From contig NZ_BMMT01000007.1 in NCBI RefSeq assembly GCF_014646075.1, positions 62,001 to 126,000 on the forward strand: a stretch of DNA of 64,000 nt, read 5' to 3'. Source of the stretch: Saccharopolyspora thermophila (GTDB lineage Bacteria; Actinomycetota; Actinomycetes; Mycobacteriales; Pseudonocardiaceae). The notes under the pieces are model-generated. The model ran no database searches and had not been told where the DNA came from. It worked only from the letters and a program-made list of their open reading frames with translations. Positions within the stretch are counted from its first letter, which is position 1. Each line of letters opens with the position of its first letter. Both the position numbers and the translations under genes were made by a program. Positions 25,053-34,514 of the stretch are shown piece by piece.

Positions 25053-28000
25053 ATGGCGCAGCAACCGGACGTCGTGGTGGCGCAGCGGGCGGCACCGATG
25101 GCGCCCGACGACGTCGTGCTGACACGGCTGGCGATGGGTTTGCGGGAGCTGCGGGACGGCAACTTCCGCCGCCGTCTGGTGTTCTCCGAGGGGGGCATGG
25201 CCACCGAGGTCGCCGCCCTGTTCAACGAGCTCGCCGAACGCAACCAGCGTTTGGTCGGCGAGCTGCAGCGGGTCGCCGAGGCGGCCGAGCAGGGCCAGTG
25301 GCCCATCGAGCCGATCGACTTCGATGGGACGCGCGGCGGGTGGAAGGCCGCGGCGACCTCCGTCAACGGCATGGTGCGCACCCTGGTGGGGCCGATGGCC
25401 GAGCTCAACCGGGTGCTGGGCGCGCTGACCCGAGGAGACCTGACGCAGCGGATGCCGCGGCGCGCCCAGGACATGGCGCTGCCCGGCGAGCTCGCCGGGC
25501 TGAGCACCGGCGTCAACGAGCTGCTCGACCAGCTCTCACTGTTCGCCCAGGAGATCACCCGGGTCGCGCGGGAGATCGGTACCGAGGGCAAGCTCGGCGG
25601 CCAGGCCCAGGTGCCCGGCCTGGTCGGCACCTGGCGGCAGCTGGCCGACTCGGTCAACGGTATGGCCGCTGATCTCACCGGGCAGCTGCGCGACATCTCG
25701 CACGTCGCCAAGGCGGTCGCCGCGGGCGATCTGACCCGCAAGATCACCGTCGAGGCCGCCGGCGAGATGGGCGAGCTGAAAACGACCATCAACTCGATGG
25801 TCGACCAGCTGTCGTCATTCGCCGACGAGGTGTCCCGGGTGACCCGCGAGGTGGCCGCCGAGGGGCGGCTGGGCGGTCAGGCGCAGGTACCGGGTGCGGC
25901 GGGCACCTGGCGCGCGCTGACCGACTCGGTCAACTTCATGGCCGACAACCTCACCGCGCAGCTGCGCAACATCGCCCAGGTCGCCACCGCGGTCGCCCGC
26001 GGCGATCTGTCGCAGAAGATCGACGTGGACGCGCGCGGCGAGATTCTGCAGCTGAAGAACACCATCAACACGATGGTCGACCAGCTTTCGGCGTTCGCCG
26101 ACGAGGTCACCCGGGTGGCCCGCGAGGTCGGTACCGAGGGCAAGCTGGGCGGTCAGGCCCGGGTGCACGGTGTGGCGGGGACCTGGAAGGACCTCACCGA
26201 CAACGTCAACATCATGGCCGACAACCTGACCAACCAGGTCCGCAGCATCGCCCAGGTGGCCACCGCGGTCGCCGGCGGCGATCTGTCGAAGGAGATCACG
26301 GTGGAGGCCAAGGGCGAGGTCGCCGCGTTGGCCGAAACCATCAACGGGATGGTCGAGACGCTGCGCGCGTTCGCCGAGCAGGTCACCCTCGTCGCCCGTG
26401 AGGTCGGCACCGAGGGCATCCTCGGCGGCCAGGCCCGGGTGCCGAACGTGGCCGGCACGTGGAAGGACCTCACCGACAACGTCAACATCATGGCGCGCAA
26501 CCTGACCAACCAGGTGCGCAATATCGCCCAGGTGACCACCGCGGTGGCCCGCGGTGACCTGTCCAAGAAGATCGACGTGGACGCGCGCGGCGAGATCCTG
26601 GAGCTCAAGACCACGATCAACACGATGGTCGATCAGCTTTCGGCGTTCGCCGCGGAGGTCACCCGGGTGGCCCGTGAGGTCGGCACTGAGGGCAAGCTCG
26701 GTGGCCAGGCCGAGGTCGCCGACGTCTCCGGAACCTGGCGGCGGCTGACCGAGAGCGTCAACCGGCTGGCCGGCAACCTCACCACGCAGGTCCGCGCGAT
26801 CGCGCAGGTGGCCACCGCGGTCACCGAGGGCGACCTGACCCGGCAGATCACCGTGGACGCCTCCGGGGAGGTCGCCGAGCTCAAGGACAACATCAACGCG
26901 ATGATCAACAATCTCAAGGAAACGACCCGGGCCAACCAGGAGCAGGACTGGTTGAAGACCAACCTGGCGCGGATCTCGGCGTTGATGCAGGGCCAGCACG
27001 ACCTGGAGGCGCTGGCACAGCTGATCATGACCGAACTGGCGCCGCTGGTCTCGGCCCAGTACGGGGCGTTCTTCCTGAGCCGGACCAGCGACGGCGGCCG
27101 CGTCATCCTGGAGCGCACCGCGGGCTACGGCACGCCCGGCGGCCGGAACGGCCAGCCGCCGCTGCGTTTCGAGGTCGGCGAGTCGTTGGTCGGGCAGGTG
27201 GCGCAGGACCGCAAGTCGATCCTGGTCAGCGACGCGCCGCCGGACTACGTCCGGATCGGCTCCGGGCTCGGCGAGACCCGGCCGAAGAACGTGGTGATCG
27301 TGCCGGTGCTGTTCGAGGGCGAGGTGCTGGCGGTCATCGAGCTGGCGTCGGTCAACGAGTTCACGCCGGTGCACCTGGATCTGCTGGAACGGCTGAAGGA
27401 GACCATCGGCGTGGACGTCAACACCATCGTGGTCAACTCGCGCACCGAGGCGCTGCTGGCCGAGTCCCAGCACCTGGCCCAGGAGTTGCAGGCGCGGTCC
27501 GAGCAGCTCCAGCAGCAGCAGACCGAGCTGCAGCGCTCCAACACCGAGCTGGAGGAGAAGGCGGCGCTGCTGGCCAGTCGCAACCGGGACATCGAACTGA
27601 AGAACATCGAGATCGAACAGGCCCGGCAGGAGTTGGAGGAGCGGGCCCGGCAGCTGTCGCAGGCATCGGCCTACAAGTCCGAGTTCCTCGCCAACATGTC
27701 GCACGAGCTGCGCACCCCGCTCAACAGCGTGCTGATCCTGGCCAAGCTGCTCAGCGACAACATGGAGGGCAACCTCACCTCGCAGCAGGTGGACCTGGCC
27801 CGGACCATCCACCAGGCGGGCACCGACCTGCTGCAGCTGATCAACGATGTGCTGGATCTGTCCAAGGTGGAGGCCGGGCAGATGCACCTGCTGCCCGAGG
27901 ACGTCGAGCTGCCCGACCTGGCCACCCACCTGGAGTCGCTGTACGAGCCGCTGGCGGCGGACAAGGGGCTGGACTTCACGGTGGTCGTGGACCAGTCGGT

Positions 28001-28994
28001 GCCGCCGACGCTCTACACCGACCGCAACCGCCTGGAGCAGATCCTGCGCAATCTGCTGTCCAACGCGGTCAAGTTCACCGACAGGGGCGGTGTGGAGCTG
28101 CGGATCCGGCCGGCCCAGCCGACCGAGGTGCAGACCCAGCCGTTGCGGCGGGCCGAGCAGCGGCTGGCGTTCTCGGTGCGCGACACCGGCGTCGGCATCC
28201 CCGCGGACAAACTGAACCTGATCTTCGAGGCGTTCCAGCAGGTGGACGGTACGACGGTGCGCAAGTACGGCGGCACCGGTCTGGGGCTGTCGATCAGCCG
28301 CGAGCTGACCGCGCTGCTCGGCGGGGAGCTGCAGGTGCGCAGCGAATACGGGCAGGGCAGCACTTTCACGCTCTACCTGCCGGTGGAGCCGCCGTCCGGG
28401 CGGCCCACCGCGGCCGCCGAGTCGCCGGAGGAACCGGAGCGCCCGAAGCGGGTCTACGTGCCGACGGCGGCCGAGACCAGCCTGGACGTCTCGGTCGAGG
28501 GCATCGATCCGCCGTTGCGCTCCACCGAGCTGATCCGGCAGGAGGGTCACCACCACATGCTGCCCACCGAGCCGGAGGAGCACGCCGCGCTGCGGTTCAA
28601 CGGGGAGAAGGTGCTGGTCGTCGACGACGATGAGCGCAGCGTGCAGGCGATGGCCATGCTGCTGGAGCAGCACGGGCTGCAGGTGGTGCGCGCGGACAAC
28701 GCGCTGGCCGGGCTGAAGGCGCTGCAGCAGCACGGCGACATCGTCATCGTGCTGATGGACGTGATGATGCCCGAGATGGACGGCAACGAGACGATCCGCA
28801 TCATTCGGGAGATGCCGCGCTACCGGGATCTGGCGATCATCGCGATCACGGCGAAGGCGATGAAAGGCGACCGGGAGCGCAGCATCGCGGCGGGGGCGAC
28901 GGCGTACGTGACCAAGCCGGTGGACGGCGACGCCCTGCTGGAGCTGCTGGCCGAGCACCTCCCGGCCGGGATCAGTCCCGAGGCGGACAGCTGA
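25053..28994 (+). CDS. Multi-HAMP hybrid sensor histidine kinase
   Basis: A 1313-aa cytoplasmic-looking kinase with no membrane helix. Order: a short N-terminal region; about five tandem units of roughly 92 residues, each two HAMP-like halves, repeating TVEAxGE..LKTTINxMVDQLSxFAxEV and [13 protein letters not shown]; a GAF domain (about 660-800); a coiled coil; HisKA with His884 in [12 protein letters not shown]; HATPase_c ([25 protein letters not shown]); and a C-terminal receiver with Asp1236 (VLMDVMMPE). The architecture matches group III fungal kinases (Nik1) and Streptomyces OsaA-type osmotic-stress kinases. It probably phosphorylates its own receiver and the neighbouring NarL regulator. 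ATG at 25053 chosen; GTG at 25050 is possible. Confidence 0.93.
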   Translation: MAQQPDVVVAQRAAPMAPDDVVLTRLAMGLRELRDGNFRRRLVFSEGGMATEVAALFNELAERNQRLVGELQRVAEAAEQGQWPIEPIDFDGTRGGWKAAATSVNGMVRTLVGPMAELNRVLGALTRGDLTQRMPRRAQDMALPGELAGLSTGVNELLDQLSLFAQEITRVAREIGTEGKLGGQAQVPGLVGTWRQLADSVNGMAADLTGQLRDISHVAKAVAAGDLTRKITVEAAGEMGELKTTINSMVDQLSSFADEVSRVTREVAAEGRLGGQAQVPGAAGTWRALTDSVNFMADNLTAQLRNIAQVATAVARGDLSQKIDVDARGEILQLKNTINTMVDQLSAFADEVTRVAREVGTEGKLGGQARVHGVAGTWKDLTDNVNIMADNLTNQVRSIAQVATAVAGGDLSKEITVEAKGEVAALAETINGMVETLRAFAEQVTLVAREVGTEGILGGQARVPNVAGTWKDLTDNVNIMARNLTNQVRNIAQVTTAVARGDLSKKIDVDARGEILELKTTINTMVDQLSAFAAEVTRVAREVGTEGKLGGQAEVADVSGTWRRLTESVNRLAGNLTTQVRAIAQVATAVTEGDLTRQITVDASGEVAELKDNINAMINNLKETTRANQEQDWLKTNLARISALMQGQHDLEALAQLIMTELAPLVSAQYGAFFLSRTSDGGRVILERTAGYGTPGGRNGQPPLRFEVGESLVGQVAQDRKSILVSDAPPDYVRIGSGLGETRPKNVVIVPVLFEGEVLAVIELASVNEFTPVHLDLLERLKETIGVDVNTIVVNSRTEALLAESQHLAQELQARSEQLQQQQTELQRSNTELEEKAALLASRNRDIELKNIEIEQARQELEERARQLSQASAYKSEFLANMSHELRTPLNSVLILAKLLSDNMEGNLTSQQVDLARTIHQAGTDLLQLINDVLDLSKVEAGQMHLLPEDVELPDLATHLESLYEPLAADKGLDFTVVVDQSVPPTLYTDRNRLEQILRNLLSNAVKFTDRGGVELRIRPAQPTEVQTQPLRRAEQRLAFSVRDTGVGIPADKLNLIFEAFQQVDGTTVRKYGGTGLGLSISRELTALLGGELQVRSEYGQGSTFTLYLPVEPPSGRPTAAAESPEEPERPKRVYVPTAAETSLDVSVEGIDPPLRSTELIRQEGHHHMLPTEPEEHAALRFNGEKVLVVDDDERSVQAMAMLLEQHGLQVVRADNALAGLKALQQHGDIVIVLMDVMMPEMDGNETIRIIREMPRYRDLAIIAITAKAMKGDRERSIAAGATAYVTKPVDGDALLELLAEHLPAGISPEADS

Positions 28995-29004
28995 TCCGGA
29001 CTTC

Positions 29005-29044
29005 GGGTGAGCGGCATCCGCCGCGCGGCGGATGCCGCTCACCC
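29005..29044. terminator. Perfect 40-bp palindrome between convergent genes
   Basis: Two perfectly complementary 20-nt arms meet with no spacer, 11 nt after the kinase stop. In RNA this would form a very stable hairpin and should end transcription from both the kinase gene and the small convergent gene. Confidence 0.85.
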
Positions 29045-29059
29045 GTCCACCGGGGGCGC

Positions 29060-29191
29060 TCAGGACTGTTCGGAATCCGCGGGTTCTTCGGTCGTGGGCA
29101 CCTGGGCGAGCTGCTCGCGCAGCTTCTGCGCCCAGGCGAGGTCGCGCGCGAAGGTCGCGTCGAGGTGGTCGATGCCGTGCGGTTCAGCCAT
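29060..29191 (-). CDS. Very small hypothetical protein
   Basis: A 43-aa acidic protein (MAEPHGIDHLDATFARDLAW... ending EEPADSEQS) from ATG 29191. One amphipathic helix (ATFARDLAWAQKLREQLAQV) is suggested. Not recognised. Support is limited to codon bias and the palindromic terminator at its 3' end; GGGA lies about 7 nt upstream of the ATG. Confidence 0.4.
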   Translation of the reverse strand: MAEPHGIDHLDATFARDLAWAQKLREQLAQVPTTEEPADSEQS

Positions 29192-29326
29192 GGCGGTTCC
29201 CAACTGTTGCTTGGCGACCACGATAACCGCTGGTAGCAGGCGCGTCGGTGGGGACGTCCCGAAAGTCACAGGGGCGCGCCCCCGGAACACCACACATGCG
29301 CGTTGTGAGCATCTTCGTCTCGACCA

Positions 29327-29356
29327 TTGCGCGATTCGCGCACTTGTATCTATGGT
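29327..29356 (+). promoter_or_regulatory. Candidate promoter with overlapping palindromic operator
   Basis: TGCGCGATTCGCGCA (29328-29342) is a perfect 15-bp palindrome. It overlaps a possible -35 (TTGCGC, 29327) and sits in front of a TATGGT -10-like hexamer (29351-29356, 18-bp spacing), about 60 nt upstream of the acid-sugar kinase start. The DeoR-family regulator encoded at the end of this cluster is the likely binder. Confidence 0.5.
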
Positions 29357-29415
29357 TGGCGAGCCGCCGCGCGGGGTGCGCGACCGGGTTTCCGTGAGCG
29401 GAAGAGCAGGTGATC

Positions 29416-30609
29416 ATGGGATCGCGAGTCTTGGTCGTGGCCGACGACCTCAGCGGTGCCGGTGATTCCGGAGTCCCCTTCGCGTTGCGCGAAATGCGCA
29501 CCTTGCTTGCGTTGGACGACACCGGGGACGCGGAGGTCTTCGTCGCCGACACCGACAGCCGGCACGTCGAGCCCGTCGTCGCCGCCGAGCGCGTCACCGC
29601 GGCGCTGCGCGGTCACGCCGACGGGCGCGTGGTGTTCAAGAAGATCGACTCGACGCTGCGCGGCAACCTTGCCGCCGAGGTCGGCGCGGTGGTCGAGCAC
29701 GCGGCCGGGGCCGGCGTCCTGCTGTGCCCGGCGTCCCCGGCCACCGGGCGCACGGTGCTCGGCGGGGTCGTGCACGTAGGAGGCATCGCCCTGCACCACA
29801 CCGACGCGTGGGCCGCCGAGGCCGACGACCCCCCGGTGGACATCGCCTCGGCGCTCAAACCGCTCACCGTGCGGCACGTCGCGCTCGCCTCCATCCGCGG
29901 CAACCGGGCGGCCCTGCGGGTCAAGCTCGCCGAACTGCTGACCGAGGCCGACGTGGTGGTCTGTGACGCGGTCTCCGAAAGCGATCTGCGCACCGTGGTC
30001 GCGGCCGGGTCGGCGGCCCAGCCGCAGCCGTACTGGATCGGCTCGGCCGGTCTGGCCCACGCCCTCGCCGAGCAGCTACGACCGGGCCGCGACGCCGGAC
30101 CGCCGCCACCGGTCCGCGGCAACGCCCTTGCCGTGGTCGGCAGCGCCAACGGCGTGTCCCGCGAGCAGGCCGAGTTCCTGGCCCAGCGGTTCCCGCACAC
30201 CCGCCGGCTGTCCGTGCGCAACCTGCTCGACGCCAACGCCGCGGCCCTGGCCCGGATGTCCGAGCAGCTGCGCGACGAGCTCGCCACCGGCGACGTGGTG
30301 GTCACCCTGGACGGGCCGGTGGAGATCGCCGCCGCCCGCCGGGTGAACGCCGCACTGGCCGAGGTGTGCGCCCCGGCCACCCGGCACGCGGGCCTGCTGG
30401 TGCTCACCGGAGGGGAGACCGCCCGCGCCGTGCTCAGCCGCCGCGGCGTCACCGGCCTGCGGCTGCTCAACGAACTCGAACCGGGCGTGGTGCTGGCGCG
30501 CACCGAGCCGCAGCCCGTTTACGTCATCACCAAGGCCGGCGGCTTCGGCACGCCGGAGACACTGCACCGAGCCGTCACCGCGGTCCGGTCCGGAAAGGAA
30601 GTTGGATGA
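29416..30609 (+). CDS. Four-carbon acid-sugar kinase (DUF1537; DtnK/OtnK type)
   Basis: A 397-aa kinase. The N-terminal VVADDLSGAGDSGVPFA holds the conserved DDLTGA-type motif, VFKKIDSTLRGN is the substrate-side signature, and the C-terminal GGETARAVL and ITKAGGFG are the nucleotide-binding motifs. The family phosphorylates D-threonate, D-erythronate or related aldonates at O4. Start at ATG 29416 with GGAAGAG upstream. Its stop overlaps the PdxA2-like gene by 4 nt. The pair implies phosphorylation, then oxidation and decarboxylation of a four-carbon acid sugar to a triose phosphate. Confidence 0.9.
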   Translation: MGSRVLVVADDLSGAGDSGVPFALREMRTLLALDDTGDAEVFVADTDSRHVEPVVAAERVTAALRGHADGRVVFKKIDSTLRGNLAAEVGAVVEHAAGAGVLLCPASPATGRTVLGGVVHVGGIALHHTDAWAAEADDPPVDIASALKPLTVRHVALASIRGNRAALRVKLAELLTEADVVVCDAVSESDLRTVVAAGSAAQPQPYWIGSAGLAHALAEQLRPGRDAGPPPPVRGNALAVVGSANGVSREQAEFLAQRFPHTRRLSVRNLLDANAAALARMSEQLRDELATGDVVVTLDGPVEIAAARRVNAALAEVCAPATRHAGLLVLTGGETARAVLSRRGVTGLRLLNELEPGVVLARTEPQPVYVITKAGGFGTPETLHRAVTAVRSGKEVG

Positions 30610-31598
30610 ACCTGCCCACCATTGCCGTCACGATGGGCGACGCGGCCGGTGTGGGACCCGAGGTGGTCGTGCGCGCCCTCGCCGAGCCCGAGGTGCGCGG
30701 ACTGGCCCGCTGCGTGGTGATCGGGGACGCCGCACGGCTGGCGCGGGCGGCCGAGATCTGCGGTGTCGACGTGCGGATCCACCCCGTCGAGGACCCCGCG
30801 AAGGCGACGGCCGAGCCCGGCGTGGTCGACGTCATCGACCTCGGCCTGATCCCGGCCGACCTGCCCTTCGGCGAACTGTCCGCCGTGGCCGGTGAGGGCG
30901 CCTACCGCTACGTGGAAAAGGCCGCGGAGCTGGCCATGGCCGGGCAGGTGCACGCGATCTGCACGGCCCCGCTGAACAAGGCGGCCCTGCACGCCGCCGG
31001 GCACCGCTACCCCGGACACACCGAGCTGCTGGCCGAGCTGTGCGGGGTGCCCGAGGTGTCGATGATGCTGTCCACCGGCACGGTTCGGGTCATCCACGTG
31101 ACCACGCACATCGGGCTGGTCGACGCCATCGAGCGGATCGACCCGGGCCTGGTGGAGCGCACCGTGCGGCGCGGGCACCGCACCCTGGTCAACGCCGGGA
31201 TCGCCGCGCCGAAGATCGCGGTGTGCGGCATCAACCCGCACGCCGGGGAGAACGGGCTGTTCGGCCGCGGCGAGGAGGAGGAGAAGATCGTCCCCGCGCT
31301 GGAGGTCTGCCGCGCCGACGGCATCGACGCGCAGGGACCGCTGCCCGCCGACACGGTGTTCTTCCGCGCCGGCCGCGGCGACTTCGACCTGGTGGTGGCG
31401 ATGTACCACGACCAGGGACACGGGCCGGTGAAGATCCTGGGCCTGGAGGCCGGGGTGAACATCACCGTCGGACTGCCGGTCATCCGCACCTCGGTGGACC
31501 ACGGCACGGCCTTCGACATCGCGGGCACCGGCCGGGCCGACGCGGGCAGCATGGTCGAGGCCCTGCGCCAGGCCGCAGCCCTTGCCCGCCGCCCCTGA
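30606..31598 (+). CDS. pdxA2: PdxA2-type 4-phospho-D-threonate/erythronate dehydrogenase
   Basis: A 330-aa NAD-dependent dehydrogenase of the PdxA family. Features: TIAVTMGDAAGVGPEV at the N-terminus, APLNKAALHAAGHRYPGHTE and CGINPHAGENGLFG (metal and phosphate ligands), AMYHDQGHGPVKIL and the RTSVDHGTAFDIAG C-terminal motif. Being coupled (ATGA) to a DUF1537 kinase identifies it as PdxA2 rather than the vitamin B6 enzyme PdxA. It oxidises and decarboxylates the 4-phospho acid to dihydroxyacetone phosphate. Confidence 0.9.
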   Translation: MNLPTIAVTMGDAAGVGPEVVVRALAEPEVRGLARCVVIGDAARLARAAEICGVDVRIHPVEDPAKATAEPGVVDVIDLGLIPADLPFGELSAVAGEGAYRYVEKAAELAMAGQVHAICTAPLNKAALHAAGHRYPGHTELLAELCGVPEVSMMLSTGTVRVIHVTTHIGLVDAIERIDPGLVERTVRRGHRTLVNAGIAAPKIAVCGINPHAGENGLFGRGEEEEKIVPALEVCRADGIDAQGPLPADTVFFRAGRGDFDLVVAMYHDQGHGPVKILGLEAGVNITVGLPVIRTSVDHGTAFDIAGTGRADAGSMVEALRQAAALARRP

Positions 31599-31683
31599 AG
31601 CCGCCCGGCCCGGGTTCGGCGGTACCGCGACGCGGCCGGGCATGATGTCGGGGTTGCGCAGCGGTTGTTGGGAGGATGACGGG

Positions 31684-32466
31684 GTGAGCACGGAGTCCGG
31701 GCAGCGGATGCCCGCCGGCCAGCGGCGGGCGTTGATCGAGCGGCTGGTGACCGAGCAGGGCGCGGTCCAGGTCGAGCAGCTGGCGGCGTCGCTGTCGGTC
31801 ACCCCGTCCACCATCCGCCGGGACCTGTCCCTGCTGACCGAGCAGGGCAAGCTCGCCCGCACCTACGGCGGCGCGATGCCCGCGGCCACCGCGGAGCCGT
31901 CGCTGGGGCAGCGCACCCGGTTGGCCACCGCGGAGAAGGACCGCATCGCGCGGTGGGCGGCGGCCCGGATCGGCTCCGCCGAGGCGGTGATCCTCGACGC
32001 CGGCACCACCACCGGGCGGCTGGCCCACCACCTGCGGGACCGCGCCGGGCTGACGGTGATCACCAACGGGATCACCGCGCTGACCGAGCTGGCCGACGCC
32101 GACGCGGTGCGGGTGATCGCGCTGGCGGGGGAGATGCGGCACATCAGCCAGGGCTTCGTCGGCCCGCTGGCCGAGCTGACCCTGTCCCGGATCACCGCCG
32201 ACAAGGTGTTCCTGGGCGCGGACGGGTTGGACCCGCGGCTGGGCATCTGCGAGGCGAGCCTGCACCAGACGCGGCTGAAGGAGCTGATGGTGGAGCGCGC
32301 CCGCGAGGTCTACGTGCTCGCCGACGCCAGCAAGCTTGGCACGGCGCCGTTCAACGCGTGGGCGCCGCTGCCGAGATCGTGGACGCTCGTCACGGACAGC
32401 TCCGCCACCGATGAGGCCCTCGCCCCGTTCCGCGCCCTGCCGGGCGCGAAGGTCGTCGTCGTCTGA
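31684..32466 (+). CDS. DeoR-family transcriptional regulator
   Basis: A 260-aa repressor. The DeoR helix-turn-helix (RRALIERLVTEQGAVQVEQLAASLSVTPSTIRRDLSLLTEQGKLARTYGG) is followed by the sugar-phosphate sensor domain (DAGTTTGRLAHHL, VITNGITALTEL, VFLGADGLDPRLGI, LADASKLG). GTG start at 31684 behind GGAGGAT. It follows the acid-sugar kinase/dehydrogenase pair by 85 nt and probably represses it, releasing when a phosphorylated intermediate accumulates. A truncated P450 begins immediately after its stop. Confidence 0.92.
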   Translation: MSTESGQRMPAGQRRALIERLVTEQGAVQVEQLAASLSVTPSTIRRDLSLLTEQGKLARTYGGAMPAATAEPSLGQRTRLATAEKDRIARWAAARIGSAEAVILDAGTTTGRLAHHLRDRAGLTVITNGITALTELADADAVRVIALAGEMRHISQGFVGPLAELTLSRITADKVFLGADGLDPRLGICEASLHQTRLKELMVERAREVYVLADASKLGTAPFNAWAPLPRSWTLVTDSSATDEALAPFRALPGAKVVVV

Positions 32467-33234
32467 CCCGCCGAGCAGGCCTGGTGGCCGTCCCGGCGCA
32501 TCCGCCGCTTCCTGCGGGCGCGGGAGGACACGCTGATTGCGGTGACCGAGCGGATCCGCCGCCGTCGCGCCCGGCCGCCCGCCGACCACCCGCGGGACCT
32601 GCTGGACGTCCTGCTTGCGGTGCGCGAACCGGAGCTGACCGAACTGCAGGTGCAGCGCCTGCTGCGCGGCATCATGCTGGCCGCGTTCGGGGTTCCGGCC
32701 ACGGCGCTGACCTGGCTGGTGTGGTCGCTGGCGACCCGGCCGGACCTGCACCGCCGCGTCGCCGGGGAAGCAGCGGCCTGGCAGGACGCGGCGGCACCGC
32801 CGCTGTCGGCGCTGCCGCAGACCGAGGCGGTGGTCGAAGTCCTGCGCCTGTGGCCGCCGACGTGGCTGATCGGCCGCACCGCCCGCCGCGAGACGACGCT
32901 CGGCGAGTGGCAGCTACGCCCGGACGACCAGGTGATGTTCAGCCCCTACCTGATGCACCGCGATCCCCGCTGGTGGCCCGACCCGGACGAGCCGGACCCG
33001 GACCGCTGGCTGGACCCGGCGAGAACGCCGAAACGCCACACCTACCTGCCGTTCGGAGCGGGCCCCCGGGTCTGCGTCGGTACCCAGCTGGGCATGATCC
33101 AGCTCGTCCTGGCGGCCTTCTGACTGGCCCGGCACCACGAGGTCCGCCCCACGACGCGGACCTGCGAACCCAGGTTCCACGACCTCCTGCTCCCGCAGGG
33201 CTTCCAAGCCCGCTTCATCCCCCGAACCCCATGA
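32467..33234 (+). pseudogene. Cytochrome P450, truncated and with an in-frame stop
   Basis: P450 homology begins abruptly at about 32479 (WWPSRRIRRFLRARED), directly after the DeoR stop, so about the first 190 residues are missing. The I-helix (IMLAAFGVPATALTWLVW), the ExxR motif (EVLRLWPP) and the haem loop FGAGPRVCVGTQLG with its Cys are present. A TGA at 33121-33123 interrupts the frame, but homology continues in the same frame after it (LARHHEVRPTTRT to PQGFQARFIPRTP) up to a stop at 33232. One GTG-started piece (32542-33123) could still be translated, but no active enzyme is expected. Confidence 0.85.
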
Positions 33235-33288
33235 TCTCCGACGAGGCGAGGGGCGCCCGACGTCGTCAGCGCTGTCTCAAGGGTGCCG

Positions 33289-33447
33289 TCAAGGCGGGCG
33301 CCTGCCGGGGTCTCCGCGCCGCACCCGCCGGGAATTGGGCGCCTGGCCAAGTAGGTCGGCCACCATCGCCACGCCGATCCATACCGGCAGCAACCGGTCC
33401 GGTGTCGACAACCGCACTACCACCGGAGCTTCTGCTGCGCGGGTCAT
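33289..33447 (-). pseudogene. Remnant of an Acr3 arsenite efflux permease
   Basis: A 52-codon frame whose ATG (33447) overlaps the arsR stop (ATGA). Its first 35 or so residues (VVVRLSTPDRLLPVWIGVAMVADLLG) match the start of Acr3/ArsB-type permeases, where RLSTLDRxLPVWIGxAM opens the first helix. It then changes to unrelated Arg-rich sequence and stops. Only the 5' end of the permease survives, still coupled to arsR. Confidence 0.7.
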
Positions 33448-33809
33448 GCGGTGACCGCCCCGGCGTCGGCGGGCACCAGCACAGACGAGACAGCCCGCAG
33501 CGTTTCCGGGCGCACGCGGTAGTAGATCCAGGTGCCGCGCCGTTCGCCTTCGATCACCCCGGACTCGCGCAACACCTTGAGGTGGTGCGAGATCGTCGGT
33601 CCGGACAGCTCGAACGCCCCGGCCAGATCGCACACGCACGCCTCCCCACCGGGGTGTGAGGCGATCAGCGACAGCAGCCTCAGCCGCACCGGCTCGCCGA
33701 TCGCCTTGAACACGCGTGCCAGCTCGGTCGACTGCTCCGCGGTCAGCGGCTCCCGCATCACCGGCGAGCAGCACAAGGCCGCGTCGACCTGCCCGTCTTG
33801 TTTCGACAT
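33444..33809 (-). CDS. arsR: ArsR/SmtB-family metalloregulator
   Basis: A 121-aa winged-helix repressor. Cys58 and Cys60 in EACVCDLAGAF, in the recognition-helix region, are the classic As(III)-binding pair; a Cys13-Cys14 pair near the N-terminus may add ligands. The DNA-recognition helix is SGPTISHHLKVLRESGVI with the usual beta-wing GERRGTWIYYRV. It probably represses itself and the divergent arsI from the intervening region and is released by arsenite. The efflux gene it once controlled is truncated downstream. Confidence 0.92.
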   Translation of the reverse strand: MSKQDGQVDAALCCSPVMREPLTAEQSTELARVFKAIGEPVRLRLLSLIASHPGGEACVCDLAGAFELSGPTISHHLKVLRESGVIEGERRGTWIYYRVRPETLRAVSSVLVPADAGAVTA

Positions 33810-33818
33810 GCTTCTATC

Positions 33819-33882
33819 TTGACAGTAGTCGAATCAAAGGGGCAAGCTGGTGTCACCATCTGATTAGATGGTCATCTAATCA
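33819..33882. promoter_or_regulatory. Two candidate operators between arsR and arsI
   Basis: TTGA and TCAA flank 11 nt at 33819-33837, the form of known actinobacterial ArsR sites, 10 nt upstream of arsR. A second, perfect dyad lies at 33861-33882: arms TGATTAGATG and CATCTAATCA with a GT spacer, 11 nt before arsI. Both are AT-rich against the local background and suit shared control by ArsR. Confidence 0.65.
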
Positions 33883-33892
33883 AGGGGATGAG

Positions 33893-34333
33893 ATGTCTCG
33901 CATGCAACTCGCCCTTCGGGTCGGTGACCTCGAAGGATCGATCGCGTTCTACTCGAAGCTCTTCGGTGCCAAACCGGCCAAGTTGCGGCCGGGCTATGCC
34001 AACTTTGCCATCGCCGATCCGCCGCTGAAGCTGGTTTTGTTGGAGGGTGAGCCCGGCCAGGACACGGTGATGGACCATCTCGGTGTCGAGGTCGAGGACA
34101 CCGAGACCGTCAACGACGCGACCAAGCGGCTGACCGAGCTGGGACTGTTCACTCAGGTCGAAAACGACACGACCTGTTGCTACGCCCGCCAGGACAAGGT
34201 CTGGGTCCATGGCCCCGGTCGCGAGCCCTGGGAGGTCTACGTCGTCAAGGCTGACTCCGAGACCGCCGGCCAACCCCCCAGCCTCCAGGTTCCGGAGGGC
34301 GAGCACTCAGATTCGCCTCCCGAACTTGCCTAG
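33893..34333 (+). CDS. arsI: ArsI/CadI-family glyoxalase-fold protein (C-As lyase type)
   Basis: A 146-aa vicinal-oxygen-chelate protein. Gln5, His62 and Glu114 fit the Fe(II) ligand set of ArsI, and the vicinal Cys95-Cys96 in NDTTCCYARQDKVWV is the arsenic-binding pair that marks this family. ArsI enzymes cleave the C-As bond of trivalent organoarsenicals; close relatives are annotated CadI. It is divergent from arsR over a palindromic operator. AAGGGG precedes the ATG at 33893. The gap to the next, convergent gene (34334-34514) shows no clear terminator. Confidence 0.88.
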   Translation: MSRMQLALRVGDLEGSIAFYSKLFGAKPAKLRPGYANFAIADPPLKLVLLEGEPGQDTVMDHLGVEVEDTETVNDATKRLTELGLFTQVENDTTCCYARQDKVWVHGPGREPWEVYVVKADSETAGQPPSLQVPEGEHSDSPPELA

Positions 34334-34514
34334 GTTGGGGAACCCTACCCGTGGGTAACCGTCCAAGTTTGATGCTCCGAACCTGGGGATCTGTAGTGCC
34401 TGGTGACCTGCGGTGCGCTTGTAGCGGCAGCTGACATCTGGGGGTGCGAGGGGACGGAGCCGGGGAGTGTGCCACGGGTGGGGTTGTGAGCCGCGGGTGG
34501 CGCTGGGTGGCGGG

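Noticed and set aside
25815-29042. 1075-codon open frame opposite the hybrid kinase
   Set aside because: Its His/Gln/Leu/Val-rich translation mirrors the kinase codons; no start signal or domain.
34324-34400. Terminator after arsI (GGTTGGGGAACC and TACCCGTGGGTA)
   Set aside because: The dyads are only 4-5 bp and do not form one good stem.
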